A stretch of 64,000 nucleotides of DNA from JAEUQQ01 sp963697285 (GCA_963697285.1 CAVONI010000012.1:868001-932000); one strand, 5' to 3'; numbered from the stretch's first letter, positions 13,101-21,950 are shown. The notes: generated by a model not told the origin, from the sequence alone. Made by a program: numbers and translations.

Positions 13101-16100
13101 CGGTCTTCCCCTGCATGGCGTAGGTGTGCGTGACATCGGTGGCATCAGGCGCGCGCCACAGCTCGAGGTGACGCGGCGGCTCGTTCTGCAGCGTCAGGAA
13201 GGTCTCGCCGATCCGGCGCGGCTGGAAGACCTTGATCTCGACCGGCCGGCTCACGACGGTGTTGCCCGACGCGTCGGTGACGCCCGCGAACGTCATCGTG
13301 TAGGTCTGTCCCAGCTTCAGCGGTGCGCGCGGGATGACCGTGACCACGCGGTTCAGTTCGGTCAGGCGCACCTCGATCTCGACCTCGTTCCCTGCAGCGT
13401 CGACGAGCTTCAGCCCGTCGATCACGCTCTGCCGGTCGAGGCCCTCAGAGAACCTGAAGGTCAGGAACGACTGCGGATCGAAGAACGACAGGTTCTCTGG
13501 CGTCGACACGATGAACGGGCGCGTCTTGTCGCCGCTGACGGCCCCGAGATTGAAGGGCTCGTCCTGCGGCGGCACGGGCACGTCGAAGGTCCGCTCGGTC
13601 TTTCCCGTGTCGGGGTTGATCGAGTAGACCTTGATTTGCGGGACGACGGTCAACTGCGGCAACTGGCTGTTGTCGGGATACGACACCTCGAGCGCGAAGC
13701 GATCGGCGATGTCGCCGTCGAACCCGTAGGTGAACCCGCCCCGGCCGTCGGCGATCATGGCGTCGGCGATCACGGTGTTGGTCCCCTTCGTGAGGTTCTT
13801 GAAGGTGGTGACCGTGCCTGGATCAATCGTGAGCGGGATCACCTTCACCATCAGCGAGCCCGGGCCGTTTGGTGAGGTCAGCGTGAAGGGGATGGTGCGT
13901 GACACCTCGCTGCCGGTGACGGCGTTCACGAGGTAGTCGCCGGCTTGGCCGCTGCCCGCCACGCGCACCCGCAGGTCGAGCTGCGAGACCGGCACCACCG
14001 TCTCGCCCGCCGGTTCGAGGCTCGTGTTGCGAATCACGATGGCCGTCGCGGCAATCGCGATCTGGTCCATGTCGACGCGGATGGTCGTGAACCCCGGCAG
14101 GCCGCGCTTGACTTCGAATCCAACCGGGTTCAGGGCGCCCTGCGCCTGGGCGAAGACCTCGTAGGTGTGCGTGATCTCGCCCGGCACCTCGCGCCAGAAC
14201 TCCACCACGTTGCGCGGGTAGAAGAAGCGCTGCCCCGTCTGCGTGTTCTGGACGACGATCTGGCGATCGGCAGGGGTGAGGCTCGCGCCGGCGATCACGA
14301 CCTCCTGCACGTTGGGCGTCACGGTCACGCGCCCAGACAGCGCCGGCAGGCACACGTTCTGGTCGTTCGACGGATCACCGTCCACGACGACGCCCCACGG
14401 CGTCGCGCCCGACAGCAGCGGCCCGAGGAACGGCGTCGAGAACATCATCAGCTGCTGGTACTGCGACCGGTAGGCCGCATCGTTCACGCCCGCCCACGGA
14501 TCCGGGTTCGGGAACTTGCCGTAGGCCAGGCCCACCGGACGCAGTGACTTGATCAGCCCGTAGGTGCGTGCAGCGAGCACGCCCGGGCACGGCGGCGACG
14601 ACGTCCGGATGCGCGCACCGACCAGGCGCGCAGTGTCGGCGACGGTCAGGTACTGCTGCCCGGCGATCGTCTCGACGCCGCCGAGGACCCAGCGATCCTC
14701 AGGGGTCTCGCCGCCCTTCGCCGGAATCGACAGGTCGATGTACCGCGTCGGCGTCGCGCCGCCGAAGTCCACGCTGATGCCGCCCGCAAAGGCGAACAGC
14801 GTCTTCTGCTCGGGCGTGAGCTGGATCGGGAAGTCGTCCTCGGTCACGTATTGCAGCGTCACGACGGCGCCGTCCGGGAAGGCACCGGCCGGCACCTCGG
14901 CCTCGATGCCGTTCGGGCCCGACAGCACGCCGCCGCTGCCGTCGACCGTGCTCGAGATCGACCCGTCGGCGTTCTCCTGCGAGAAACGCGCGATGTCGAT
15001 CGTCGTCTGTACGCCCGCCGTCGTCGTGATCCCGATGCGCAGCTTGTCGGTCGTCTTCGCATCGAGCGTCGCCGTGAAGCTGCCGTCGGGATTCACGAGC
15101 GCCACCTGGAACGTGTTCCGCGTGAGGTTGAAGATCTTCACCTCGTCGCGCAGCCCCGCGGTGCCCTGCGTGGCCGACACGGTGGTGCGATTGCCCGTGC
15201 CGGGCACGGTGGCGCTGATCGACCCCGCGGGGGGCGTCGGCCGCGGGGCAAGGTCGATGGTCGTGAACGTGCTCGTGAACTCAGCCGCCGCGTTGCGGCC
15301 CTCCGCGTCTTGCAGCGCGGTCGTCACGCGCACGCGATGCGTGGCGTTCGCCGGCAGCGGGTCGGCGGATCGGAACGTGGCGACGCGATTCGCGTCGCTC
15401 CAGTGGATCGCGCCAGGGATCACGTCGCCCGTCGCGGTCTCGAGGGTGATGGCCGACGCGGTCGCCGGCGCGACCGGCTCCGAGAACGACAGCACGAGGG
15501 GTGCGGTCAACGCGACGTCGCCTTCGCCATCGGACGGCGTGACGCTGGTCACCCGTGGCGCCAGCGCCTGGATGCGCAGATCGACGCGGGCGCGCCCGCC
15601 AGGCACGATGGCAACCGACACCGTCACGGCGTCGAACGACGTCACGTCGGTGGCCGACAGCTCGTTCGTGCCGGCGAGCCCGGGCACGACGTAGGCGCCG
15701 TTCGCTCCGCTGAGGGCGACGAGCGGCAACGTCGAGGTCGCCACCAGCGCCTCGGGCGCGAGCGCGTTCGTGACGCCACGCACGAGCCCGAACGCGAACC
15801 CGAACGGGTGCGCGATGCGAAGGAACACATAGCGGCCTCCGCTCCGCGCGCCGGGGAGCGGCGCGTCGAGCCCCGTCACTGCCGTGTCAGACACGATTGT
15901 GTCGCCCGCAATCCGCCCCACGGCGACGAACTGCAGGCGCGTGGCGTCGGCGATCTCGACCAACTTCGCGACCACCAGCCCGCTGTCGTCGACGAGACCC
16001 GACGGTCGCGGCATCGACAGGGTGCCCGGCTGCGACAACACCGCGCCGTTCAACGACAACTGCATCGCCCCGATGGCCTCGAGCGTGGCGGGCAACACGA

Positions 16101-19100
16101 TTCCGAGCGACTCGACCTGCACCTTGTCGATGCGGGCCGCGAGATCGACCGGCGTCGCGTCGGGCGGCAGCGTGAACGCCTCTCCAGTGGCGCTCGTCAC
16201 GCGCCCGCCGTCGCGGCCGATCAGCGCCACCGACGCGCCGGCCGTTGACCGGAGCTCGACAGAGATGACGCCCTCGGCCAGCGCCGCGGCCTCGAACACG
16301 AGTGACGGCGACACGACAAACGTTGCGGACGGCGAGGCGGGCACGCCGGGGAACTGGTAGAAGACAAGGTCTTCGACGAACGGCTCGGGCGCGATGCGCG
16401 GGCTGTCGATGAAGTCGTATCGCTCGACCAGCCGGGCCCGCAGGATGACGCCGCTCGACAGCCACGACGCGGTGACGACGGATGCCGACACCTGTGATGC
16501 GAAGCCAGGCGCATACACGGCGACGCGTGGATCGGGCGACACGGTGACCGCGGCATCTGCCGGCAGCACCGGCCCGCCCGCGAGCCCTGTCAGCAGCTCA
16601 CCGGGTTGCTGGACGGGAGGCGCGACCGGCTGGCTGTCTGGCAGGAGCCACACCACCTGCGCGGTCTGCGGAACGTGAGCCGTGAGCGGACTCCCCTGGC
16701 TGACGACCGAGGCCTCGACAAAGCGCCAGTCGGCAACGGCCTCGTCCCACATCGCCACGCCGAGCAACACACCCGCACCGATCCCGTGCACGTTTGCCCG
16801 TGTCACGACGAGGTCGCCCGCCACCGGCCGGCCGGCGGGTGCGACATCGACGACACCCACCGGCGACCATCCGGGCGGCAACATCCCCCGCAATCCCTGC
16901 GCGCCGAGGGCGGTCACCTGCACGCGCGCGTTCGCGGCCAGCGCACCGGCGGCGAAGGTCGCGCGCGCCTGCGCGTCTCCCACGTCGCGTCCCAGCGTTG
17001 CCTCGACGTCCACGCCCTGGGCGAGCGGTGTGAGGCGCGCGTCGACCATCTCAACCACGCCACGGTCAGGAACCGTGAGGCGACGCTCGACGACGGTGAA
17101 GCCGCTGCGCATCACGCGCACCGCGGCAACTCCGGCGGCGCTCGGGATCGCGAAGCGTCCACGCCCGTCGGTCTGCGTCTCGCGGGCAACGCCGTTGATC
17201 GACGCGCGCACGTCGACGCCAGGCAGCGGCAGGCCCGTTGTGTCGTCGTAGACCTCTCCGGTGATGAGGCCCGTGCCCTCGGTCACCCCCGTCACCAGTG
17301 TGCTGGCCGAGGCCGATGCCTTGAGGTTCGCCGTGTCGGTGGCCGTCGCGGTGATCGAGAGGACCGAGCCGGGCCCTCGCATGGCCGGCACCGTCACGCG
17401 CGCCGCGAACGGGGCGGCCGTTGCGGTCGCCACCGGCACCTCGTCTATCGCGAACGTGACCGATGAGACCCTGGCGTTGTCACGCGCGTCGGCCTCGACC
17501 TCGAAACTCGCCCCCTCGGGCACCGTCGCCGGAGCGACCAGCGTCACCGTCGGTGGCGTCGAGTCCGGCGCGCTGACGATGGCGACGGTGGCCGAGGCAT
17601 CTGCCGTGAGCCCGGCGAAATCGGTGGCGCGTGCCGTGAACACGGCGAGGCTGCCGACCTGCGCGTCGGCAGCGATCACGTGCGTCGTGCTGTAGGGTGC
17701 CGACGGGTCGGTGGCGATCGTCGCGCCCGCCGCGATGAAGCGCACCGACGCAACACCCACGTTGTCGCCGGCTGTCGCGCTGAGCACGATCGTCTGTCCG
17801 GGTGATGCTGTCTCCGGACCGCTCAACGTCACCGTGGGCGCCACCGAGTCGGGAGCCGCGATCACCGTGATGATCGCCGCAGCACTTCCGGAGTTGTTGC
17901 TGGGATCGACCGCGGTCGCCCGCACGGTGATCTTCGTGCCGGGCGCCGCAACGTTGGGGATGGTGACGAGCCGTTGATACGGCGCGGACGGTGTGGAGGG
18001 GTTCGCGTTGTCGACCGTGAACGTCAGTGAGGCGACGCCGACGTTGTCAACGGCGTCGGCGGTCACGACGACCTGGTCTCCCGGCAGCGCCTGCGATGGC
18101 GCCGCGAGGGTCACCGACGGCGGCGCACGATCCCTCGCCGGGCTCACCGTGACAGACGACGCTGCCGTGTGCGACGCGCCCTTGGTGTCGGTGACGGTCA
18201 GCGCGATCGTGTACGTGCGCGCCTCGGACCACGCGTGGATCGGGGCCGGACCACTGCCCAGCGTGCCGTCGCCGAAGTCCCAGGCGTACGTCAGCGCGTC
18301 GCCATCGGGATCGCTCGACGCGCGACCAGACAGGGGCACGCCCGTGCCCGCGTTGCCTGTGTACGGTCCGCCGGGCCGCGCCGTCGGCACGCCGTTGGTC
18401 GGCGGCGGGGCCGCGCCCGGGTTGACCGTCACGTTCACGGTGCGCTCCGTCGTGTCCTGTCCGTCGCTGACCGACACCCGCAGCACGTACTGGCCACTGA
18501 CGCTGAACGTCGCCTGCGTCAGCGCGCTCGCCTCGTTGGCGAACGTCACGGGCGCCGGCCCGCTCACCGTGCTCCAGCGGTACGCGAGCGTGCCGTTCGG
18601 CAACCCGTCGTCGGTCGCGGCGCTGGTGAGCGACGTCGTGTTCGTGGGGAGCGTCAGCGCGGCAGGTGACGCACTCGCGGTGACGACTGGTGCGAGATTC
18701 GTCGGCGGCGGGGGCGCCGGCTCCGGGTTGACGGTGACCGTCACGTCGGCGAACCCCGAGAGGGCGCCATCGGTTGCGGTGATGCGCAACGTGTAGTTGC
18801 CCGACGACGAGAACGTCGCATTGGTGCTGGCGCCGTTCACCGACGAGAACGACACCGTCCCGGCCCCACTCTGCTTCGTCCACTGGTAGCCCAGGACGCT
18901 GCCAGTCGGAAGGCCATCGTCCGACGCCGTGGCATTCAGGCCCACCGACGATGTCGGCAACGTGATCGATGCCGGCGAGGCGGTGGCCGTCACGGTGGGC
19001 GCGAGGTTCGTCGGCGGCGGGGGCGGAGGCGGGGGCGTCGACTCCGGGCTCACGACAATCGACACGTCGGCCGTTCCCGACAGCTGGCCGTCGCTCACGG

Positions 19101-20928
19101 TCATCCGCAGCACGAACGTACCGTCCTGGCTGAACGTGGCCGTCGTCGTGGCGGCGTTCTCGTTGTCGAACGCCATCCCGAGCGGCCCGCTCACCCGCGA
19201 CCACCTGTAGGTGAGCGTCGGCGTCGGCTTGCCATCGTCCACGGCCGTGGCCGCAAGCGCCACCGCGTTCGTCGGAAGCGTGATCGCCGTCGGTGTCGCC
19301 GTGACCGTCACCACGGGCGGCTGGTTGGTCGGTGTTGGCGCCGGGTTGACCGTGACCACCACCGTGTCTGACGTCGATGCCTCACCGTCAGACGCCGTCA
19401 GGCGCAACTCGTACACGCCCGCCCCGCCGAAGACCACCGTCGTCGTCGCCAACGACGGCGTCGAGAACTCGGCAACGCCCGGGCCGCTCGCCTTCGCCCA
19501 CGACAGCGTCAGCGTGCTGCCTGCGGGCAGGCCATCGTCAGAGACCGCGCCGGCAAGCGCCACCTGGTTGACGGGCAAGGTGATGGCGGTGTCGCGACCG
19601 GCGTCGACCGTGGGCGGCGCGTTGGGAGGAGGATTGACCGTGACCGTCACCGTGTCGCTTGCCGTGGCCTCGCCGTCGTCGGCCGTGAGGCGCAACTCGT
19701 ATGTGCCGGCCACCGTGATCGTTGCCGTTGTCACCGCCGATGCCGCGTTTCCGAACACGACCGTGCCCGGGCCACTGACCTTCGTCCACGACACCAGGAG
19801 CGCCTGCGTGCCGGGATTCCCATCGTCGGTGGCCACACCTGACAGCGCCGCCGTGGTCGTCGGCAACGTGATGGAGACATCGGGCCCCGCGTTGACCGTG
19901 GGCGGCACATTGACCGGACGATTCACCGTCACGACCAGCGTGTCGGTCGCCGTCTTGTCACCATCCGACGCGCGCAGTTCCAGTTCGTACGTCCCTGCAG
20001 ACGTGAAGGTGGCGGTGGTCGACGGGGCATTCGGCGTGCCGAACGCGACGGGCGCGGGTCCCGAGAGGCGACTCCAGTGGATCACGAGTGCGTTCCCTGC
20101 GGGCAACCCATCGTCGGTGACCGAGCCGACGAGCGAGAGCAAGGCGTCGGGAAGCGTGGCGGTCACGTCGGGACCTGCACTGACGACGGGCGCGCCGTTG
20201 GGCGGCGGAGGCGGTGGGGCTACTGCCACCGTGAACGCGTTCACCAGCACGAGGCTCTGTCGCGGCACCGTCACGCTCATCGCGCGCGCGCCGGGCACCG
20301 CCGCTGTCGACACGTCGATCGTCGCGACCAGTTCCGTTGCGCTTTGCACGGCGACCGCACGAACGGTGATGCCGGCGCCGAACGTCACGCGCGTCTGCCC
20401 GCTGACGAACGCCGCGGCGCCGAGGGCGCGCACCGTCACGGCCACACCAACCGCGCCGGGTGCTGCCTGCGACGGCTGGGGAGGCGTCAGCGCAAGGATC
20501 TCGATGGCCGGGACGACCGTGACGTCAGCGGTCACCGTGTTGACGATGCGAACGCTCGCGGCGCCGACGGGGAGGCCATCGGGAACGCGCAGCGACAGTC
20601 GCCGGATGCCGCGTGCCGCATCGACCACCGTGCTGCTCGTCGCTGCGATCGTGACCGGAGTCCCGGCCACCGGCGTGAACGTGACCTGGTGATTGGCCGC
20701 CGTCGCATCGAACCCCGTCGCCGTGACCGAGAAGACGGCGCCGGCTGACACGCCCGTCGTCTCCACCGACACCACGGTGCCGGCGTGCGCTGCGACCGGG
20801 GACCACGCGATCAGCGCGGCAAGGGCGCCCGCCCAGACGCACGGCACACGACGAACGATTGACGGGACTCGCGGCGGTCGGGCGGCGGCAGGCTGGCTCA
20901 TAGAGGTCACAGGCTGGCCGCGGCGCAT
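7177..20928 (-). CDS. Giant secreted multidomain protein 1 (4583 aa; IPT/PKD/Ig-like/LVIVD/CARDB-like)
   Basis: One uninterrupted 13.7-kb frame. A signal peptide ends near residue 49 (VAAHA). Then come two IPT/TIG-like domains (~50-235) and six PKD/K319L-like repeats of ~95 residues, each with 'P.V.A..D...TLP', 'DDGLP', 'W..VSGP' and 'G.Y.LR..ASDG' (~240-830). A canonical PKD follows ('YAWDFGDG', ~840-920), then three Ig-like domains (~925-1215), a carboxypeptidase-regulatory domain (~1220), a Big_5 domain ('FSEPV', ~1795), a ZU5-like patch (~2010) and a second Big_5 (~2490). An LVIVD beta-propeller-like region (~2680-2980) contains EF-hand/TSP3-like calcium loops (DRNEDGVIDQDE, DKDSDGVDD). 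Beyond lie a CARDB-like segment (~3550-3700) and a Gly/Ala-rich repeat stretch (~3850-3950). There is no LPXTG, PEP-CTERM or Por sorting signal, although the last residues are PEP. The first ATG has no clear ribosome site; Met10 is an alternative. Function unknown, probably extracellular adhesion or carbohydrate/protein binding. The gene is 13 nt upstream of its giant partner. Confidence 0.85.
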   Translation of the reverse strand: MRRGQPVTSMSQPAAARPPRVPSIVRRVPCVWAGALAALIAWSPVAAHAGTVVSVETTGVSAGAVFSVTATGFDATAANHQVTFTPVAGTPVTIAATSSTVVDAARGIRRLSLRVPDGLPVGAASVRIVNTVTADVTVVPAIEILALTPPQPSQAAPGAVGVAVTVRALGAAAFVSGQTRVTFGAGITVRAVAVQSATELVATIDVSTAAVPGARAMSVTVPRQSLVLVNAFTVAVAPPPPPPNGAPVVSAGPDVTATLPDALLSLVGSVTDDGLPAGNALVIHWSRLSGPAPVAFGTPNAPSTTATFTSAGTYELELRASDGDKTATDTLVVTVNRPVNVPPTVNAGPDVSITLPTTTAALSGVATDDGNPGTQALLVSWTKVSGPGTVVFGNAASAVTTATITVAGTYELRLTADDGEATASDTVTVTVNPPPNAPPTVDAGRDTAITLPVNQVALAGAVSDDGLPAGSTLTLSWAKASGPGVAEFSTPSLATTTVVFGGAGVYELRLTASDGEASTSDTVVVTVNPAPTPTNQPPVVTVTATPTAITLPTNAVALAATAVDDGKPTPTLTYRWSRVSGPLGMAFDNENAATTTATFSQDGTFVLRMTVSDGQLSGTADVSIVVSPESTPPPPPPPPTNLAPTVTATASPASITLPTSSVGLNATASDDGLPTGSVLGYQWTKQSGAGTVSFSSVNGASTNATFSSSGNYTLRITATDGALSGFADVTVTVNPEPAPPPPTNLAPVVTASASPAALTLPTNTTSLTSAATDDGLPNGTLAYRWSTVSGPAPVTFANEASALTQATFSVSGQYVLRVSVSDGQDTTERTVNVTVNPGAAPPPTNGVPTARPGGPYTGNAGTGVPLSGRASSDPDGDALTYAWDFGDGTLGSGPAPIHAWSEARTYTIALTVTDTKGASHTAASSVTVSPARDRAPPSVTLAAPSQALPGDQVVVTADAVDNVGVASLTFTVDNANPSTPSAPYQRLVTIPNVAAPGTKITVRATAVDPSNNSGSAAAIITVIAAPDSVAPTVTLSGPETASPGQTIVLSATAGDNVGVASVRFIAAGATIATDPSAPYSTTHVIAADAQVGSLAVFTARATDFAGLTADASATVAIVSAPDSTPPTVTLVAPATVPEGASFEVEADARDNARVSSVTFAIDEVPVATATAAPFAARVTVPAMRGPGSVLSITATATDTANLKASASASTLVTGVTEGTGLITGEVYDDTTGLPLPGVDVRASINGVARETQTDGRGRFAIPSAAGVAAVRVMRSGFTVVERRLTVPDRGVVEMVDARLTPLAQGVDVEATLGRDVGDAQARATFAAGALAANARVQVTALGAQGLRGMLPPGWSPVGVVDVAPAGRPVAGDLVVTRANVHGIGAGVLLGVAMWDEAVADWRFVEASVVSQGSPLTAHVPQTAQVVWLLPDSQPVAPPVQQPGELLTGLAGGPVLPADAAVTVSPDPRVAVYAPGFASQVSASVVTASWLSSGVILRARLVERYDFIDSPRIAPEPFVEDLVFYQFPGVPASPSATFVVSPSLVFEAAALAEGVISVELRSTAGASVALIGRDGGRVTSATGEAFTLPPDATPVDLAARIDKVQVESLGIVLPATLEAIGAMQLSLNGAVLSQPGTLSMPRPSGLVDDSGLVVAKLVEIADATRLQFVAVGRIAGDTIVSDTAVTGLDAPLPGARSGGRYVFLRIAHPFGFAFGLVRGVTNALAPEALVATSTLPLVALSGANGAYVVPGLAGTNELSATDVTSFDAVTVSVAIVPGGRARVDLRIQALAPRVTSVTPSDGEGDVALTAPLVLSFSEPVAPATASAITLETATGDVIPGAIHWSDANRVATFRSADPLPANATHRVRVTTALQDAEGRNAAAEFTSTFTTIDLAPRPTPPAGSISATVPGTGNRTTVSATQGTAGLRDEVKIFNLTRNTFQVALVNPDGSFTATLDAKTTDKLRIGITTTAGVQTTIDIARFSQENADGSISSTVDGSGGVLSGPNGIEAEVPAGAFPDGAVVTLQYVTEDDFPIQLTPEQKTLFAFAGGISVDFGGATPTRYIDLSIPAKGGETPEDRWVLGGVETIAGQQYLTVADTARLVGARIRTSSPPCPGVLAARTYGLIKSLRPVGLAYGKFPNPDPWAGVNDAAYRSQYQQLMMFSTPFLGPLLSGATPWGVVVDGDPSNDQNVCLPALSGRVTVTPNVQEVVIAGASLTPADRQIVVQNTQTGQRFFYPRNVVEFWREVPGEITHTYEVFAQAQGALNPVGFEVKRGLPGFTTIRVDMDQIAIAATAIVIRNTSLEPAGETVVPVSQLDLRVRVAGSGQAGDYLVNAVTGSEVSRTIPFTLTSPNGPGSLMVKVIPLTIDPGTVTTFKNLTKGTNTVIADAMIADGRGGFTYGFDGDIADRFALEVSYPDNSQLPQLTVVPQIKVYSINPDTGKTERTFDVPVPPQDEPFNLGAVSGDKTRPFIVSTPENLSFFDPQSFLTFRFSEGLDRQSVIDGLKLVDAAGNEVEIEVRLTELNRVVTVIPRAPLKLGQTYTMTFAGVTDASGNTVVSRPVEIKVFQPRRIGETFLTLQNEPPRHLELWRAPDATDVTHTYAMQGKTGLSIQEPVVTSFDLTDSDAPVKLYEDTGGLRYFEVEDWGIATGLQNMPLRAPNICSGQQAFSGTLGVMARQSQSSTLWGFSAVALDIFDLTNPSAPCRFGVKILAGTNLDNPGAYEGVGYAKSVALLRHDAGVLAFTAIQFIGLTSTDIGQIIGNDAPKVKSPIVPGNYRSVDVTGGKVVALEQSTVSVDVFDPSLSQLASVSLSLETEPFELDVVESFQIDRNEDGVIDQDELRTLVFVAGLRGMTIVDITELGQAAEIAFVPYAAGLHRVSVDRDNRRAIASTGGRWMILDFSTPASFYPGSPDKDSDGVDDRIVWRSPGGLYSGGGGRLLSVDGERGLVYTSSGASGASIAPVGIDTWALNSLCCDARIDMTKDFETKTVDGGRAELIQLEIKALQKGIAAGLAAAVNPPPGKLRCDVDINLVTILEQGSGSCIWKPNPTDACSDNYQPGLSDHDFEVFIPDQFFAGAPGQSPADCVSDTLADQFINEDKTPKEIDVDGRKVSFDDITFYPFRKDGFEAGRVNILMPQNKKGDTTGDLAMGRQQLLLLWLLGGEYVNVPGYNVTGTPLSEILLKLSSQTFIPQLEGYEWANLQKFNLYKTKAFLRIAGASNATHAYHDLFIKQLHDAGKAGIRTVFARMVADPRTNRFLTRIRRDAGDPQPPVPAPLPGQPALPAYVPAYSADACLAITSANTSTWTKKRCSGFEDFIASTAARTITELNLDLFTPEYIFDVVHKFWRVKGDVQLPTRKDIRDDADANAFIASVANFIDNAIQVTQPAYTAGIPTLPADEQALRGSNLSTVFTKTTDAKKGVTLQVVPRVSNAGFRPANDLPVVMYRGIGTAPGTRVKPKAGDPAIKVSLAGGETKFLDDLTELIEVEDDAAERNLSDNEKYIDDKKADYFSLGDKKDPVTNPPLDLSAEPGVARWVAFTIDLDGPKRNVRESDRQNNYGGFYYYILDVTNPAPPVGADARVPFPLGNPGTILEPDAECDPPSELWISQHYIDVDGISYHDVVEVPLFKTVALNYEVTNVGKNDLSGVQVCSTLTGRCTEHGTLLPGQSDSTFQLWPAGGTSDQRTAEISASSADGGARQGPPLRVIVGCEEFTIVDLDPSPNPTGNSTIQAGGTSLRYYRVLDRESGLAVRGSTVEIEVKGPNVLTTLVFTTNEDGIIGLEDTDGEGKAVFVPGIQVDIPPTTAVGAKYTVTARAIDNVGSCISDVTWDIDVVERTFTATGTAGSAIKISGKIYKIIDAATKTGQGLELQLEAGLNAGDKSYQVASGVALGLEAGLKAEAALGPGFDVKAGGEQKAGGTASASGQVGLELALNNKFLFASPMSVDARAAFTAAAAEPIFQGIRFAASQRHPIVTSILDALIDDPFNTELYRTSSGAQLQVTEEFASELGGLNLSFGKSDDLKVKDLGLKSSSTAKLAGTLTLAGDLTKALNPQMANVSIETRGDFSFDVGYSAGIALINDIEVAKRIEKWINEKLNSFLKADGRLVGAVKFELPINLDTLKADRLVVTVLQQKKFGAAYMGETVVDQGDNYRRSVAYTIKLDSPEKTEKVLESAAIVNALLGVTFTSPASAVFTVDQIGQELAVLLSYADEFEAFFEDGGSKTYPYGLTPLVKKLLGPQASKVLPISVDYELKLDTATKYRTEAGRIVKGQILPLEKYLENDPLIPVTGPARLIDIATDLEAFYDKLKAKYSKAQATLKDVGDFFGVRFSPSGADLELMAAEPANLDAELVAFKYRRLEPEAAPVAQDAMSTSGRIDRPHNGIGGFFSFGPIDHALAAPARLTIYWLDDEITTFDESSIRIYRWNDATNLWDLVGGTVDAANNKVTVLVDRLGTYTAAPAMPAGLADVTATALPGGPQNQARIRVTSTPLAMNAGGMVPNGTLFTVFTTELDAQNVVQVGTILADDADPNTPGTQVPVVNGVITFDAELPAGVYLSRVVAWPANGGTTFIDRLVPAVPEP
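18155..20210 (-). repeat. Internal coding repeats: six K319L/PKD-type units plus one PKD
   Basis: Within the giant gene, units of about 285-300 bp repeat six times and a seventh, canonical PKD unit follows. They encode beta-sandwich domains separated by Pro-rich linkers such as 'PPPPPPPPTN'. Units are clearly paralogous at protein level but diverged at DNA level, so they look old rather than recently amplified. Confidence 0.8.
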
Positions 20929-21189
20929 GGCAGAACTGCACAGCGCATCGGCTCTGGTTCTGAGGCATAGAGTCGCAGCCCGACCGGGTGTTACCAGTCT
21001 CGCGAACGCGGACCCGATGACCGTCGAAGTGATGGCTGGCTATCAAGGATTGTTCCAACCGGGCGGCGCCCCGACCAATTCGGGGTTTTGCGTCGTTTTC
21101 ACAACAATCTGGTGGCCCACACCGGCGCCGGCGTGCCGGTCGTCTGTCCCTGGGCAGACTTTCGGCACCCCAAGAGGCATAATCGCCGT

Positions 21190-21774
21190 ATGGAACTCTC
21201 GGTCGAGACTGCCGTTTCGGTCGCACTCGGAATGGCCCTGGCGGCTGCCGCCGGCTTCAGGGTCTTCGTTCCGCTGCTCGTCCTGAACCTCGCCGCACGG
21301 GCTGGGTACGTCCCGCTGGCGCCCGGCTGGGAGTGGGTTGGGGGGACGACGGCCCTCATGGTCTTTGCCACCGCGACCGTCCTCGAAGTGGCGGGCTACT
21401 ACATCCCGTGGGTCGACCACCTGCTCGATACCGTCGCCACCCCGGCGGCAATCGCGGCGGGAATGATCACCACGGCATCGGTCATCACCGACCTGCCGCC
21501 GATGGTCAAGTGGATCGCGGTGATCGTGGGTGGCGGCGGCATTGCGGCGCTGGTGCAGGGATCCACCGTGGCGCTGCGCGTCGGGTCGACCTCCGTGTCG
21601 GGCGGCCTGACGAATCCGCTGGTGGCGACGCTCGAGACCTTCGGCGCCTCGTTCCTTGCGGTCGTCGCGATCGCGCTGCCGGTGGTGGCACTGCTGCTCG
21701 TCGTCGTGGTGGTCGCCATCATCTACCGCCTCGGCCGATGGATCCTGATGCGCGCCCGGCCGATCCGTTCGTGA
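21190..21774 (+). CDS. DUF4126 family integral membrane protein
   Basis: A 194-residue protein with four to five hydrophobic segments: residues ~5-30, 45-70, 75-100, 108-125 and 155-185. The Gly/Ala-rich pattern and C-terminal basic tail match the DUF4126 family; the function of that family is unknown to me. Start chosen at MELSVETAV because an AAGAGG lies 12 nt upstream and the upstream extension is not hydrophobic. It is divergent from the giant-protein operon, with about 260 bp between them that must hold both promoters; no clear consensus promoter was recognised there. Confidence 0.7.
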   Translation: MELSVETAVSVALGMALAAAAGFRVFVPLLVLNLAARAGYVPLAPGWEWVGGTTALMVFATATVLEVAGYYIPWVDHLLDTVATPAAIAAGMITTASVITDLPPMVKWIAVIVGGGGIAALVQGSTVALRVGSTSVSGGLTNPLVATLETFGASFLAVVAIALPVVALLLVVVVVAIIYRLGRWILMRARPIRS

Positions 21775-21819
21775 CCCACGTGCGACGCCCGACGCGACGA
21801 TGAGCGACGCGCGCGGCGT

Positions 21820-21872
21820 GCAGGGGCCGCACCCCAGCCTGCCCTGAGCCTGTCGCAGGGTGCGACCCCTCG
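21820..21872. repeat. Composite REP-like palindrome with nested dispersed repeat
   Basis: Left arm AGGGGCCGCACCCC (21822-21835) and right arm GTGCGACCCCT (21860-21870) belong to the local 'GTAGGGGCCGC' palindrome family. The 24 bp between the arms carry CCTGAGCCTGTCGCAGG, a variant of the very widespread 'CTTCGACAGGCTCAGG' dispersed repeat. The same architecture recurs at 60395-60470. It lies between the DUF4126 gene and manA; 21775-21950 contains nothing else I can support. Confidence 0.75.
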
Positions 21873-21950
21873 TGAACAACCGTTCGGCCCGCCCTGAATG
21901 ACTGTGCGGCCCGCCTTGATCCAGACGTAGCCCGCCCGTGAAGGATCCCG

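Noticed and set aside
9940..13875. 1311-residue open frame on the plus strand
   Set aside because: Antisense shadow of the intact 4583-residue gene; no domains, no ribosome site, composition of a mirror frame.
21043..21879. Minus-strand frame containing 'RQAQGRL'-like peptide
   Set aside because: The peptide is the translation of the CCTGAGCCTGTCG dispersed repeat; the frame overlaps the DUF4126 gene.
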